Positions 33,016 to 43,746 of a stretch of 64,000 nt of DNA are shown piece after piece (position 1 is the first letter of the stretch; the number at the start of each line of letters is the position of its first letter). The DNA is from Locusta migratoria. Taxonomy: Eukaryota > Arthropoda > Insecta > Orthoptera > Acrididae. The DNA is taken from NCBI GenBank assembly GCA_026315105.1, contig CM048755.1, positions 761,193,301-761,257,300 on the forward strand, in the 5' to 3' direction. Made by a program: the position numbers and the translations under genes. Under the pieces are notes generated by a model. It was not told the origin of the DNA and made no database searches. It worked only from the letters and a program-made list of their open reading frames with translations.

Positions 33016-34633
33016 AGGGGCCACTGCTGCCCTGAGCCGTCGCCTGGGGAGACAGGAGGTGGACGTGGCCCTGATACAAGAACCCTATTTATACAAAGGG
33101 GGTGTATCGGGCCTCAGTGGTACTGGAGGTAAGCTGATTTATGCTAGAAATCTAAAAAACTCCAGAACATGCATTTATGTTAGAAATAAAATACCTTTCA
33201 TACCAATGATGGATTTTTGTTCCAGGGACCTGGTGACCATCAGGATGCAGCAACGTGAGGAAGATATCACGAGGGAAATTGTTTTGGCCTCAGCATACCT
33301 TCCTTACGAAGACAGCTCTCCTCCTGCTTTGGAAGTGAGGAGACTGACGGAAGCCTGCCATCGGCAAGGTGACGAACTGTTGGTGGGATGTGATGCCAAT
33401 GCCCACAATCTATCGTGGGGCAGCAAGGACACCAACAGTAGAGGTGAGCACCTTCTTGAATTTCTCCTATCTAACAACTTGGAGATCCTGAATAGGGGTG
33501 ATGAACCCACATTCAGGAATAGTAGAAGGGAAGAAGTAATTGACATAACTTTTGGTTCCATGATGATGGGAAGTTACGTCAAACAGTGGCATGTGGTCCT
33601 GGAGCCATCCTCATCAGATCACATGTCTATTAAATTCAAGGTTGAAATGGGAACCAGACAGACCATGGCCTATAGGAACCCCAGGAAAACGGACTGGGAG
33701 ACATATAGGAAGGACCTTGACTTCAGCCGATCGGAAATTAAAACTTCGATAAGGAATCCAGCAGAGTTTGAGGAAGTAGCAGAGGCTGTAACCTCTGCTA
33801 TAGTGACCTCATACCAGGACAACTGCTCAATCACCAAGAAGTGCACAAATAGGAGTGTGCCTTGGTGGAATAATAACCTGGAAATGCAAAGGAAACAGGT
33901 ACGAAGACTGTTTAACCTTGCGAGCCGCAAGGGACAATGGGCAAAGTATCGTGAGGCCCTTGTCAATTACAACCTCACCATCAGACGGGCAAAGGAGGCA
34001 TCCTGGAAGGTATTCTGTGAGGAAGTGGAGGGCACGGCTGCTCAAGCAAGACTTCATAAAATCCTCACTAGGGTACCAACTTATCCAGGAGGAACATTGA
34101 GGAAGGAGGATGGGGAGTATACAAAGACAGCACATGAAACGCTGGAACTGCTCCTCAGGACTCACTTTCCTCAATATACTCTGGGGGATAACTCAGACCA
34201 GAATGCGAATCCTGAGAGACAAAGGTTCTCAGGTATTCACAAAGAGGACTGGGATTTGGCTAAGGAGTGTGTCAATTTCAGTAAGGTCCGATGGGCGGTG
34301 GGAACATTTCAACCGTTCAAATCACCTGGCCCCGATGGAATCTTTCCAGCTCTCCTGCAACAAGCGGGAGAAAATCTTATTAGTTTCCTATGCAGGTTAT
34401 TCAGGGTTAGCCTAGCAGCAGGAATCATTCCCAATGCCTGGAGGGCAGTGAAGGTTGTCTTCATTCCTAAACCAGGGAGAATTGATCATACCAAGGCCAA
34501 GGATATGGGACCAATCAGCTTGTCCTTCATTCTTAAGACATTGGAAAAGCTGGTTAATGTGCATGTTGGAGAAAGGAGGTTAAGTATGGCTCCTCTACAT
34601 TCAAACCAACATGCAGGTAAATCAGCCAGGTAA
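32963..34633 (+). pseudogene. R1/LOA ORF2: endonuclease and RT N-terminus
   Basis: A 556-codon frame starting with the endonuclease: LEVLQINLQHSKGATAAL, VALIQEPYLYKGG (catalytic Glu), LLVGCDANAHNLSWGS (Asp/Asn) and LEPSSSDHMSIKF (SDH). A linker with WWNNNLEMQRKQVRRLF follows, then the RT fingers FKSPGPDGIFPALLQQAG and WRAVKVVFIPKPG. The usual RPISL reads GPISLSF. The frame is lost at about 34620 just after SNQHAGKSAR, where QxGF is expected. The start ATG at 32963 precedes the endonuclease by only a few residues and overlaps ORF1, which fits the family. Confidence 0.88.
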
Positions 34634-35642
34634 ATCATGTGAGACAGCTCTCCACCGACTCGTTGGGAAGGTGGAGAAAGCACTACACTTTCAGGAAATA
34701 GCCCTCTGTATCTTACTGGATATCGAGGGGGCTTTTAGCAACACGACCTTCGATTCCATGGTTAGGGCAGCAGAGGTTCATGACCTAGGGACCACTATAT
34801 GTAGGTGGACTAGAGCCATGCTCAGTGGAAGAAAGGTAGAAGCTACCATGATGAATGAAAAAATGGTAATCAACACGACTAGAGGTTGCCCGCAAGGAGG
34901 AGTTCTTTCCCCTTTATTTTGGAATCTAGTGGTGAATGATCTCATTGGAGAATTAAACTCTAGGCAGTACTTTTGCCAAGGATACGCAGATGATCTTGTC
35001 ATAGTAATACTTGGCAAATTTGCTGACACAGTAAAGAATATGGCACAAGGTGGTTTGGACATTGTGCAAGAATGGTGCAGAAAACAGGATCTGAGGGTTA
35101 GTCCTAAGAAGACTGTTGTTGTACCATTCACAAAGAAGCATATACAACATTCCAGTTGTAATCTAAAGCTTTTCAATGAAGCGCTACCTGTGAAGGGGAC
35201 AGTGAAATATCTAGGGGTTACCCTAGATGAGAAACTGACATGGACCCCTCACATCAGGAATATTTGCTCCAAGGCAAAAGGTACTCTTGTGAGTACAAGG
35301 AGAGCTTGTGGCAAAAATTGGGGCCTGAGCCTCAAGGGTATGCACTGGATATACACCATAGTGATTAGACCCAGGATCACCTATGGGGCGGTCGTGTGGT
35401 GGAAGAAGGTAGAACAGCAGGTTGCTGCTAAGGAGCTTGGTAAGGTGCAGAGACTAGCCTGCTTAGCCATAACAGGCGGAATTAGCAGCGCACCAACTGC
35501 TGGGATGGAAACCATGCTGAATATGCCCCCATTACACCTTTGGGTCAAGATGGAGGCAGCGGCTGGTGCATACAGACTCAAATCTGGCAACAACTGGAAC
35601 TCTTTGGGATATCCAGAATCACACACTAAAATAGTGAGTTAG
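34611..35642 (+). pseudogene. R1/LOA ORF2: RT palm and thumb
   Basis: Continues ORF2 after the shift: GKSCETALHRLVGKVEKAL, motif A LLDIEGAFSNTTFDSM, INTTRGCPQGGVLSPLFWNL, palm box QGYADDLVIVILG, then VSPKKTVVVPFTKKH, VKYLGVTLDEKLTWTPHIRN, WIYTIVIRPRITYGAVVWW and KVQRLACLAITGG. All RT catalytic residues are present. A TAG at 35640 separates it from the RNase H part; the ATG used as start is an internal methionine. Confidence 0.88.
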
Positions 35643-35666
35643 GTAAATATAGGAAAGGTTGGAGAA

Positions 35667-36569
35667 ATGCTAGCCGACTATATTATAACCCCATACTGCT
35701 TCAACAAGCCTTTCAATATAACAATTGTAAGTAGGGACCAATGGCAGAAAATAGTTCGACACCGTACAGGGGATACTGTCTGGTTCACTGACGGGTCAAA
35801 ATCCGACCAAGGTGTTGGGGCCGGGGTATATGGGGTGCAGCCAAGACTGGAGGGCGTCATCTCTCTAGGAAAACTGGCCTAGGTATTCCAGGCCGAAATC
35901 ACTGCCATCAGGGCGTGTGTGGAGGAGTATTTGCGTAGATGCTACGATCTTTGTAGCACCTACATCTATTCAGACAGCCAGGCAGATCACTGGCAGCTCC
36001 TGCAACAAGGTCTAAAATTGTTGCAGAATGTCACAGGGTTCTGGTGGAGCTAGGGGAAAGCAATAGAGTAAACCTATTGTGGGTCCCTGGCCACTCGGGG
36101 ATCAGTGGCAACTAACATGCCGACAGATTAGCCAGGATGGGGGCAGAGACTCCATTTATTGGACCGGAACCTGTGCTGACAATCACCAAGGCAGTGATCA
36201 AATTGAAGCTACGTAACTGGCTCAGAAGACAGCACGTAGAATATTGGACCAAAGTCTACCAACAATAACATGGCAAGGAAATGATGCCAAAGCCATGTTT
36301 TAAAAGGAGCTCTACAATCCTGGGCCTGAACAGGAGAGAGATTAAGACTCATGGTTGGATTACTGACATGCCATGGGAATTTCAAAAAACACCTACATAC
36401 AATGGGAATAACAGAAGAGGACCCTAAATGTAGGACCTGTGATGACAGTGATGAAACTGCATCACATCTAATCTTCGAATGCATTGCATTGGAGCATTGG
36501 AGAGTAAAAGGCACAGAACGTTTGGGACAACTAGACCCGAAGAAATTGTGTCTAATAAAGAACTGGTAA
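35667..36569 (+). pseudogene. R1/LOA ORF2: RNase H and C-terminal zinc-binding region
   Basis: RNase H removes the RNA strand of the hybrid. Seen are TVWFTDGSKSDQGVGAGVYG (first Asp), a stop at 35882, FQAEITAIRACVEEYL (Glu), TYIYSDSQAD (Asp) and VPGHSGISGN (His region). A stop then breaks the ADRLAR motif. The last block, 36351-36569, reads VGLLTCHGNFKKHLHTMGIT, CRTCDDSDETASHLIFECIA, the C..C...H....C pattern common at the C-terminus of such ORF2s. At least four stops or shifts. Confidence 0.85.
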
Positions 36570-36665
36570 AGGGACTCCCTGCTCTGCTCAAGGGCTTTGG
36601 TTGGCTTTACTAGATAAACAGGTAGCAATACCGCACAATAAACTTAGTTTCGGTGGACAATTTTC

Positions 36666-37560
36666 AGGGAAAATTAGCACGCTACACTCACTAGGAAACA
36701 CATTAGCAAATTAGCTATACGATTATTAACCACTAATATGCACTGAATGATGGAAAAGCTGAAGGCTTAGTTTGATATCGTCCACGTATTCTGTCGACAC
36801 AGTATGAACAGTATAGGCACCATGGATCCCCGAAAATATTAGAATTCAGCTACGATAAGAACGCGAAAGACACTGAACATATTTAAACAGGCGAAGAAAT
36901 GATTTAAAAGTTATAAAGTACAAGATATATGCTAACGAAACACCATCAGAGCCTTGGAATCAGATTCCAGCAAAAATCGACATAAAATTAGCAATCCTGT
37001 AGTAAATTAAGTAAAATCTCACTACTACACGCAGTGTAGCTGCTACTCCCGGAATTAAACTCGCGAAAAGGCATAAGTACGACTATGGAGCCTGAACTAA
37101 GTCGAGCCACGAGGCCACAGCAGAACCAAACCCAGAGGTACTTACCCTACCAGGAACCAAGAAGCGAATGAATCGCTCTCTTCATCACTGCTTAACCATT
37201 ACCAGAGAGAGCTAGTGGAGGGGAGCCCAGAGAGAATCACCGTTCGTCAGGCAGGTAACCTGACCAACCCCCAGCCAAAGAGGTTAAGAGCAAGCTACAT
37301 TAGGAATCTTTGCTAAGACTGGGTTCTGCTCAGCAGTTGGCAAAACTACTTCTCGCCCAGAGACATTCAACACCCAGCGTTTAAAAGAAACGACGACACA
37401 AAACAGACGAGGTGTGCCTAGCACTTCGTAAACTTTCATACATACAAAGTTTCATTCATTCTGTGGAAGCCAGGGCCAATACAAACTAATACATATTTGG
37501 GGCCTCATGTACAACATAGACAGAATTTTACATACAGATAAAACTAATTTCTTCGTTTTT
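36666..37560. other. Unassigned DNA
   Basis: No gene recognised between the R1/LOA LINE and the Penelope pair. May be remains of whatever the LINE inserted into. Confidence 0.4.
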
Positions 37561-37644
37561 TGGCCTTGTCTGCCGCAGTTGCAGTTATACAATTTTGTAT
37601 AGGATATGGGACCGTCCTTTGCAACTGTAAATTAGTCTACTTTA

Positions 37645-37687
37645 GACCAGACGCGTTTCGCTTTATTTTAAAGCATCTTCAGTGGTC
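37645..37687 (-). ncRNA. Hammerhead ribozyme-like motif
   Basis: On the minus strand the 43 nt contain the hammerhead parts in order. Helix I strand gacca, core ctgaaga (fits CUGANGA), one extra t, helix II gcttt-aaaat-aaagc, core gaaa, a very short helix III around cgcg, the cleavage triplet gtc and the closing helix I strand tggtc. Hammerheads are known in Penelope-like elements, where they lie in the terminal repeats. The extra base before helix II departs from the strict consensus. Confidence 0.6.
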
Positions 37688-38220
37688 AGCTGTACAATAA
37701 ATGGTTTGTATTACATTATTTGTTTTAGTTATTACGAAATTCGATCTGTAACAGTTCTCATGCAATTGGATTGTTTTCATTCTGAATAAATTGGACAATT
37801 AATATTACTCACGGATTTTTTATGTTTTTATCTTCATGTGTGATTTGTAGCACCTTGTCACTTGCTGTCACTGCTTATTTACACTATTTTACACTTTTTA
37901 CAGTAACATTTCTTACGAAAGTTTTTGAAACATAACCATTTCTGTGGCCTGGCAGGCTCTGTATGTCGTTTGTTTTGTTTGTCTGTTGTCTGTTTGTGTG
38001 TTCTTTGCTTTCGAGTTCTTTGGATCATGCTGTGAGGTGTGTTTTTGTTTCGTTTCTGTCAAAATAGGCGTCTGCTATCAACTTTGTGTGTGATGTTCTG
38101 ACTGTATTGTGTGTTTATAAATATGATTTTGGTTCAACTAGCGACTATCTGTGTGTGTGATATATTCCGATTTTTCTGCATGTGTTAATGTGTGGGTAGG
38201 GATTGGTTTTTGTTATTGTC

Positions 38221-38530
38221 TTATGTGGTCGTATTATGTGGTGATTTTGCGGGTGGAGGAGGTTTGTCTTTGTCTACTATGTGTTTTATTAGTTTAAATA
38301 ATGTTTGGTTGCTGATGTTTACTTGGTCATTTAATACGTGTTTCTTTTCTATTAGTGCTTTTTGAATTTGGAAATTCTCTTGGAGGGTCAGGAGGTGTTT
38401 CTTATTGCTAAATCTGCCTATTTGCATGTCGGTTTCTATGGTGGTGGGATAGTGGTTTTCTTGCCTAAGGTGTTCTGCAAATGTTGAATGGCTGTTGCCA
38501 TATTTCCATGCTCGTCTGTGTTCTTGTATT
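38221..38530 (-). pseudogene. Penelope GIY-YIG endonuclease C-terminal part
   Basis: Minus-strand frame with VIQEHRRAWKYGNSHSTFAE and HLRQENHYPTTIETDMQIGR, the end of the GIY-YIG nuclease domain of Penelope-like elements (EH...A...FA.HL...NH). It continues as a basic/proline tail (DKDKPPPPAKSPHNTTT) to a stop at 38221. The GIY and YIG motifs and the whole RT are missing upstream because the copy joins the inverted partner here. Confidence 0.75.
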
Positions 38531-38534
38531 ACTG

Positions 38535-38880
38535 CAACTGCGGAAGACAAGGCCAAGAAACGAAGAAATATGTATATGATGCCCAGTCAAGCATTTCCTG
38601 AAGGCCTTCACCTGAAGTACCAAAGTATCCATCTCAAGCTTCCTCAAACAATTCAACACATCAGTTTTAATAAATATTGTAAATTTAACAACCTAGTACC
38701 TAAATATATCAATGTAACGATCAGAAACAGTTCAGATGCCGCAGAGAAAGCAGTTATACAAGAACACAGACGAGCATGGAAATATGGCAACAGCCTTTCA
38801 ACATTTGCAGAACACCTTAGGCAAGAAAACCACTATCCCACCACCATAGAAACCGACATGCAAATAGTCAGATTTACATA
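38535..38880 (+). pseudogene. Penelope ORF with internal deletion
   Basis: The first part (LKYQSIHLKLPQTIQHISF and CKFNNLVPKYINVTIRNSSD) reads like the region N-terminal to the RT of Penelope-like elements. It passes directly into AAEKAVIQEHRRAWKYGNS and FAEHLRQENHYPTTIETDMQ, the end of the GIY-YIG domain. The entire RT and the start of the nuclease are therefore deleted in frame. Stop at 38880. Confidence 0.65.
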
Positions 38881-38992
38881 GTAGACAAAGACAAACCCCC
38901 TCCACCCGCAAAATCACCACATAATACGACCACATAAGACAACAACAAAAACAAATCCCTACCCACACATTAACACATGCAGAAAAATCGGA

Positions 38993-39331
38993 GGTAATTT
39001 GGTAGAATCCGTGTACATCGAAGGAAACCGCATTGCCATCGATATATATGGAATGTTCGAAACTACGTACTAAAAAAAAAAAAAAAAAAAAACAAAAAAA
39101 ACCTTGTTTAACTTATACCTAACCTAACTTTAACTTTAAAGAAAAAAGGGATCTGCAGCGTAGCCATAAGGAGGTTAGGTATAGGTTAAACAAGAAGTTT
39201 TTTTTTTTTTTCTTTAGTATGTGAGGGCGCGTAGCGCCCGAATCTCCGGTTCAGAAATACTATATCGAACATTCTACATATATCGATGGCAATGCCATTT
39301 CTTCGATGTACACGGGTTCTACCAAATTACC
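38993..39331. mobile_element. 339-bp palindromic MITE with 8-bp target duplication
   Basis: Terminal inverted repeats ggtaatttggtagaa (38993-39007) and ttctaccaaattacc (39317-39331). The arms stay related for about 150 bp (gtgtacatcgaa, cattgccatcgata, atacctaacct). The 8-bp duplication aaatcgga lies at 38985-38992 and 39332-39339. The left Penelope copy keeps the uninterrupted site (tccgattt at 38166-38173). The TSD length suggests a hAT-driven MITE. Contains A- and T-runs near 39073 and 39200. Confidence 0.92.
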
Positions 39332-39351
39332 AAATCGGAATATATATATCT

Positions 39352-39370
39352 CTCTCTCTCCCTCTCTCTC

Positions 39371-39409
<39 letters not shown>

Positions 39410-39410
39410 G
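39352..39410. repeat. (TC)n/(AC)n microsatellite
   Basis: TC-rich run followed by an AC run in the Penelope 3' UTR. The left copy has only a short gtgtgtgtg at the equivalent place (about 38150). Confidence 0.9.
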
Positions 39411-39541
39411 AAAGTCGCTAGTTGAACCAAAATCATATTTATAAACACACAATACAGTCAGAACATCAGACACAAAGTTGATAGCAGACGCCTATTTTGA
39501 CAGAAACGAAACAAAAACACACCTAACAGCACGATCCAAAC

Positions 39542-40649
39542 TTACAAAATCACAAATTTCAATAATCCAACAAAAGGGAAAATAACCTATCGGGTATATC
39601 TCCATAACGTGGATTATATCATTTATTAATGTTATATCGTAATACGAATAAAATATATAGGGATAAAACAAGAAAGGTCGGCAGTAGACAATTTGTTATT
39701 GACAAAACAACAGCACAAGGGCTACTGAAGCCGCGGATTGTTACCTGGCAGATGTTGGCAACCATAGAAAAAAAAAAAAAAAAAAAAAAAAAAAGCATCG
39801 CGATGTGAGCATTGCAGCAATTGTCGGTTTTCGCCGCTAGGGGCGATTCACCAAGTTATCGTAGAATAGGGGGAGGTGCCCTCAACGCTACACAAGTGAA
39901 GCCGTTGTCGCCATATTGTGGAGTCAATAATTTTGGGTTAATAAATCACAGTTCACCTATCTGGAAGGTCTGTATTTGTGCAAAGAAATGTACTGTGTCA
40001 AACATGAACCAGAAATGAGAGTTATTTAATTGTATGAAAGTTAAGAACCACGCAGTGCTTCAATCTGAATCATATTTCGTTGACGGCGGACTGGCTTCAG
40101 TCGACAGATAAGCTTTTCATAGTAGTGCCATCTCCCCTATCTTAACCTCCTCGGTGATAGGTCCGCCATGTTTGGGTATCGGCTGACTGCTGGTATGCCC
40201 ACCCACTCTGGAATTTTACCTATTTACAATTCCACGTTCTAAATAAAGATTGACTATTGATCACGGATGTGCATCAAGTTCCGTCAGACTCTTTCGAAGA
40301 TGAGAATTGACGAGGCTGGTAGTAAATTTCCTAAAAATGAAATACACCAACCTGTCAGTATTACAATTCAATTTCGAAGTATAACAGTTATCTGAGGTTT
40401 GCAATAACAACGAAAGTGCTGCTGCGAAAATATCTGTGTTGATTTTAATGTACGTACATGGTCTAAACGACTGCGAAACACACTGACCAGTAACTATTAT
40501 GACGAACAATCGTGACCGTGGATCTTCATTATTACTATTACTGTTGTAACAACTGCTTTCATTACGTTTAGTATACACTTATCTTGTGTCAACTAAACCT
40601 GTTCACTCTACAAACTTGTAAAATTGCTGTTAAAGGATTTGGTTGTAAA
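39542..40649. other. Unassigned DNA with an A-run
   Basis: No gene recognised. Contains a poly-A run at about 39768-39794. Frames at 39812-40018 and 40261-40578 (minus) show no family. Confidence 0.4.
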
Positions 40650-40912
40650 CTTTGGTGAACGAAATTTGAGTACCAAGACGAAGGTGACAACAAACTACTG
40701 CAGTTAAAATGCGCCTATGTCATCTGCCGTAAAAGCATTACACGTCGAAATAAGATGTCGTTAATAATTTTCGTTGTTGCCATGCTGAAACAGGTAACTT
40801 TTGGTACGTGAAATTTCAGTACAAAGACGAAAGTGTCAACAGAATATTGCAATAAAAATGTGCCTGGGTCAGCTGCTACAAAAGCATGCCACGCTGAAAT
40901 AAGTACATATTG
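40650..40912 (+). repeat. Diverged tandem duplication upstream of Gypsy LTR
   Basis: Units 40650-40759 and 40799-40912 align with an offset of about 149 bp (for example gtaccaagacgaaggtg versus gtacaaagacgaaagtg, and aaaagcattacacgtcgaaa versus aaaagcatgccacgctgaaa). Confidence 0.75.
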
Positions 40913-40925
40913 CCGCGAGACACCA

Positions 40926-41132
40926 TGTACACTGACTGCCGGCGTCGCGCAGGGGATAGCGTCACCGACTGCGGTGCTGAAGGTCGCCGGTTCAATACCG
41001 CCCATCGGCAAAAATTTATTTCTTTGCAGTTAACAATTCCAGAAGTTTCTACATTTTTCTTATGTTCACTTGTAAATTCTACTTCTTTCTTATGTTAACT
41101 GTTCTTCTCATTTCTGGTACATTCTGTCTGTA
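40926..41132 (+). repeat. Gypsy 5' LTR, truncated
   Basis: Starts tgtacactgactgccggcg and matches the first ~205 bp of the 3' LTR, then stops at ctgtctgtat, just before the TATA box of the intact LTR. No primer-binding site follows. Confidence 0.88.
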
Positions 41133-41135
41133 TTG

Positions 41136-42117
41136 AAAAGATGCAACAAAGCTGCAAGTTATCATTGACTGTGGAAGATCTGAGCTGCAAATTGAAGAAG
41201 TTGTTCCGACGGGTACATGTAATAGATAATTTTCTGGGAAGTTAGTTGCCGTTAACAATGTGACGATCCCGCCGTTGACGAGGAGAAGAGTTGCTGTCAC
41301 ACACACCGATGAGCGATTAAACTGTGAAGTGCTTGTCGATAGTAAAAAGTTTATCAGGCTCACCAAAGGAATTTACATACCAGCGGCTATCATAAGCATT
41401 ACAGGAGGTCAAGAAGAGATTTGGATCACAAATTGGCACAAGTAGTCGCACCTTATCCCCAAAGGAATGTGTATCGGGACAGCTGAATCAATCCAGGACG
41501 GTGAGCTCAACGTTATCAACGAAGACCCATGCTCTGCTGTTAGTACAGACAACACGCTGGAGGAAACAAAATTGGAACTGCCAATAGGGCCCGGACTGAC
41601 CAAGGAACAACGCCAGCGGGTGTTGGCTATACTACGTTAATTTTCGGGTGCATTCACATCTACCAATTACCAGCGTTCGTATAGAGTGTCGCCAGCTGAA
41701 ACACGGATAATTCGGGAGGAAGTGGAGAAGACGTTGCACGATGACATTATTCAGCCTTCGGAGAGTCCTTGGTCGTCTCCGGTGGTCCTTGTAAAGAAGA
41801 AGGATGGCACGTGGCGATTCTGTGTCGACTATCGGCGGCTGAACAAAATCACAAAGAAAGATGTCTACCCACTGAAGCGCATTGACGACACTTTAGACTG
41901 CTTGAAAGGAGCTACATACTTCTCAACTATGGACATGCAGGCAGGTTACTGGCAAATCGAGGTTGACGAAGCTGACAGGGAGAAGACGGCTTTTATTACA
42001 CCTGACGGCCTCTATGAATTCAAAGTAATTCCATTTGCATTATGTAATGCTCCGGCCACATTCGAACGCATTATGGACAACTTGCTTCGACACCTTAAGT
42101 GGACGATGTGCCTTTGC
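41136..42117 (+). pseudogene. Gypsy pol: pre-RT region and RT N-terminal half
   Basis: 41136-41640 holds a degraded protease-like/linker region (LQVIIDCGRSELQIEE can be read near 41155). RT begins at 41686: LHDDIIQPSESPWSSPVVLV, KKKDGTWRFCVDYRRLNKIT, motif A FSTMDMQAGYWQIEVDEAD, TAFITPDGLYEFKVIPFALC and NAPATFERIMDNLL. After LKWTMCLCYL the frame passes into other sequence: the YLDD box and thumb are deleted and RNase H follows directly. Stops at 41445 and 41638 precede the RT. The enzyme cannot be active. Confidence 0.9.
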
Positions 42118-42753
42118 TATTTACATTTACATGATAGCCTATGCATCAAGAGTACTCTCAAAGTCCGAGATAAACTACAACTGAGAAAGAATGTCTCGCA
42201 GTTATCTGGGCTATCGACAAGTTCCGGCCGTATTTATTCGGCAAACCATTCACCGTCGTGACAGACCACCATTCTTTGTGTTGGCTGACAAGCTTGAAGG
42301 ATCCCTCAGGTCGACTAGCAAGATAGGCACAAAGACTCCAAGAGTACGATGTCACAGTGGTATTCAAGAACGGGCGCAAATACAAGGATGCCGACTGTCT
42401 TTCGAGGAATCCATTAGTGGAACACAACAGCATGAATGAAATTTAAGCCCTCACTGAATTAGATGACGTTACAGCTGAACAGAGGGAAGATCCAGCACTA
42501 TTAAAATGATAGAGGCTTTGGAGAAAGGAGAAACGACCAATGGAGAGTTCCAACTTATAAACGGAACATTGTATAAGAGCAACTACGATCCACTATGCCC
42601 CAAATGGCTGGTCGTTGCAGCTCATCTCAGCCAGCTATTCTCAAATATTTCCACGATGCTCCAATATCCGGTCATCTGGGATTCGTGAAGACCCTAGACA
42701 GAATGAGACGCAGGTATTACTGGAAAGGTCTCTACTGATCTGTCAAGCACTAT
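42118..42753 (+). pseudogene. Gypsy pol: RNase H and integrase zinc finger, frameshifted
   Basis: RNase H text in shifting frames: AYASRVLSKSEINYN, then FRPYLFGKPFTVVTDHHSL (catalytic TDHH), RLARWAQRLQEYDVTVVFKN and DADCLSRNPLVE. The zinc-finger start of integrase lies at about 42640-42770 (FHDAPISGHLGFVKTLDRMR, RRYYWKGLY, a stop, then HCKACQRQRH). That gives the H-H-C-C pattern once a shift near 42640 and a stop at 42736 are allowed for. Confidence 0.85.
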
Positions 42754-43746
42754 GTGAGGCATTGTAAAGCGTGCCAGCGACAAAGGCATGTGCCGCAATT
42801 ACCTCCAGGACATCTCGTACCGATTCCGCCGGCAGCAGCTCCATTCCACCGAGTTGGGATCGATCTTTTAGGGAGGTTCCCGAAGTCGACAACCGGTAAC
42901 CGTTGGATAATAGTCTGCACTGACTACCTCACACGCTACGCTGTCACCAAACCTGTGACGACTGAAGAAGCTTCAGAGATCGCAAAATTCCTTGTAGAAT
43001 ACATTATTTTGAAGCATGGAGCACCACGTGTGATGATATCTGATCGTGGAAAAGTATTCCAGTCAAAACTTGTATCAGAGGTAATGTCACGTTGCGACAT
43101 TGTCCACAGAATGACAACTGCATACCATCCTCAGACAAATGGTCTTACAGAACGTTTTAACAAGACGTTAGCCGATATGCTGTCGATGTACGTCGATGTT
43201 GAGCAGAAGGATTGGGATACAATTCTGCCAGTCGTGACATTTGCTTACAATACCGCAAGACAAGACACCACAGGCTTCAAGCCGTTTTTCCTGCTCCATG
43301 GCCGTGAAGCTGAGACGACAATGGACACGCTGTTTCCGTTCCAACCGGACGACACTCAGGATGACTATGTTAAACAGCACATCACCAGGGTCGAAGAAGC
43401 AAGACAGCTGGCTCGCATACGGACACTGGACTCCCAGGAGAAGCACCGTCAGCGGTATAACAACAAGCACCGACCTGTTGTATACAGCCCTGGAGATCTG
43501 GTATGGATTTTTACCCCTGTACGGAAGGTTGGACTGTCAGAAAAGTTATTGAAGCGATACTTTGGTCCGTATCGTGTTATACGCCGCCTTTCAGACGTCA
43601 CATACGAAGTTGAGGATTATGAGCCGTCGTCGAAACGACAAAAACGAAGTGACATTGTTCACGTCCTGCGCATGAAGCCTTCCTACGATCCTGAAGAGCA
43701 GATCGGTGAAAATGTACACCGACTGCCGGCGTGGCGCAGGGGATAG
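42754..43746 (+). pseudogene. Gypsy integrase, core open reading frame
   Basis: A 330-codon open frame covering the second half of the zinc finger (CKACQRQRHVPQLPPGH), the catalytic core with first Asp in FHRVGIDLLGRFPKS, second Asp in APRVMISDRGKVFQSKL and Glu in TNGLTERFNKTLADML, and a C-terminal domain with YSPGDLVWIFTPVRKVGLSE and LKRYFGPYRVIRRLSDVTYE. The DDE triad is intact. The stop falls inside the 3' LTR, so the LTR encodes the last residues. The ATG is only the first methionine after an upstream stop; the true reading starts in the earlier pol frame. Confidence 0.9.

Larger units (their letters stand above)
31581..36665 (+). mobile_element. R1/LOA-type LINE with RNase H, near full length
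   Basis: Plus-strand LINE with a 5' UTR (about 31581-31966), ORF1 (31967-33015), ORF2 overlapping it (from 32963) with endonuclease, RT and RNase H, and a C-terminal C..C....H....C region up to 36569. GCPQGGVLSPL plus an RNase H domain points to the R1/LOA/I branch. Lesions are few: a stop and a G-run shift in ORF1, a shift at about 34620, stops at 35642 and 35882, and later stops. Start and end of the element are estimates; no target duplication was identified. Confidence 0.85.
37561..38556 (-). mobile_element. Penelope-like element, left copy
   Basis: Minus-strand 3' part of a Penelope-like element: end of the GIY-YIG endonuclease frame (38530-38221), 3' UTR and a terminal repeat with a hammerhead-like motif (37645-37687). 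Segments 37561-37590 and the reverse complement of 38526-38555 share ggccttgtct.ccgcagttgc. It forms an inverted pair with the copy to the right. Confidence 0.8.
38532..39541 (+). mobile_element. Penelope-like element, right copy, with MITE insertion
   Basis: Plus-strand partner of the left copy. It contains an internally deleted frame and the 3' UTR, which follows the left copy in mirror order (for example gatagcagacgcctattttg) until about 39541, where similarity stops before the terminal repeat. A 339-bp MITE sits at 38993-39331. Confidence 0.8.
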
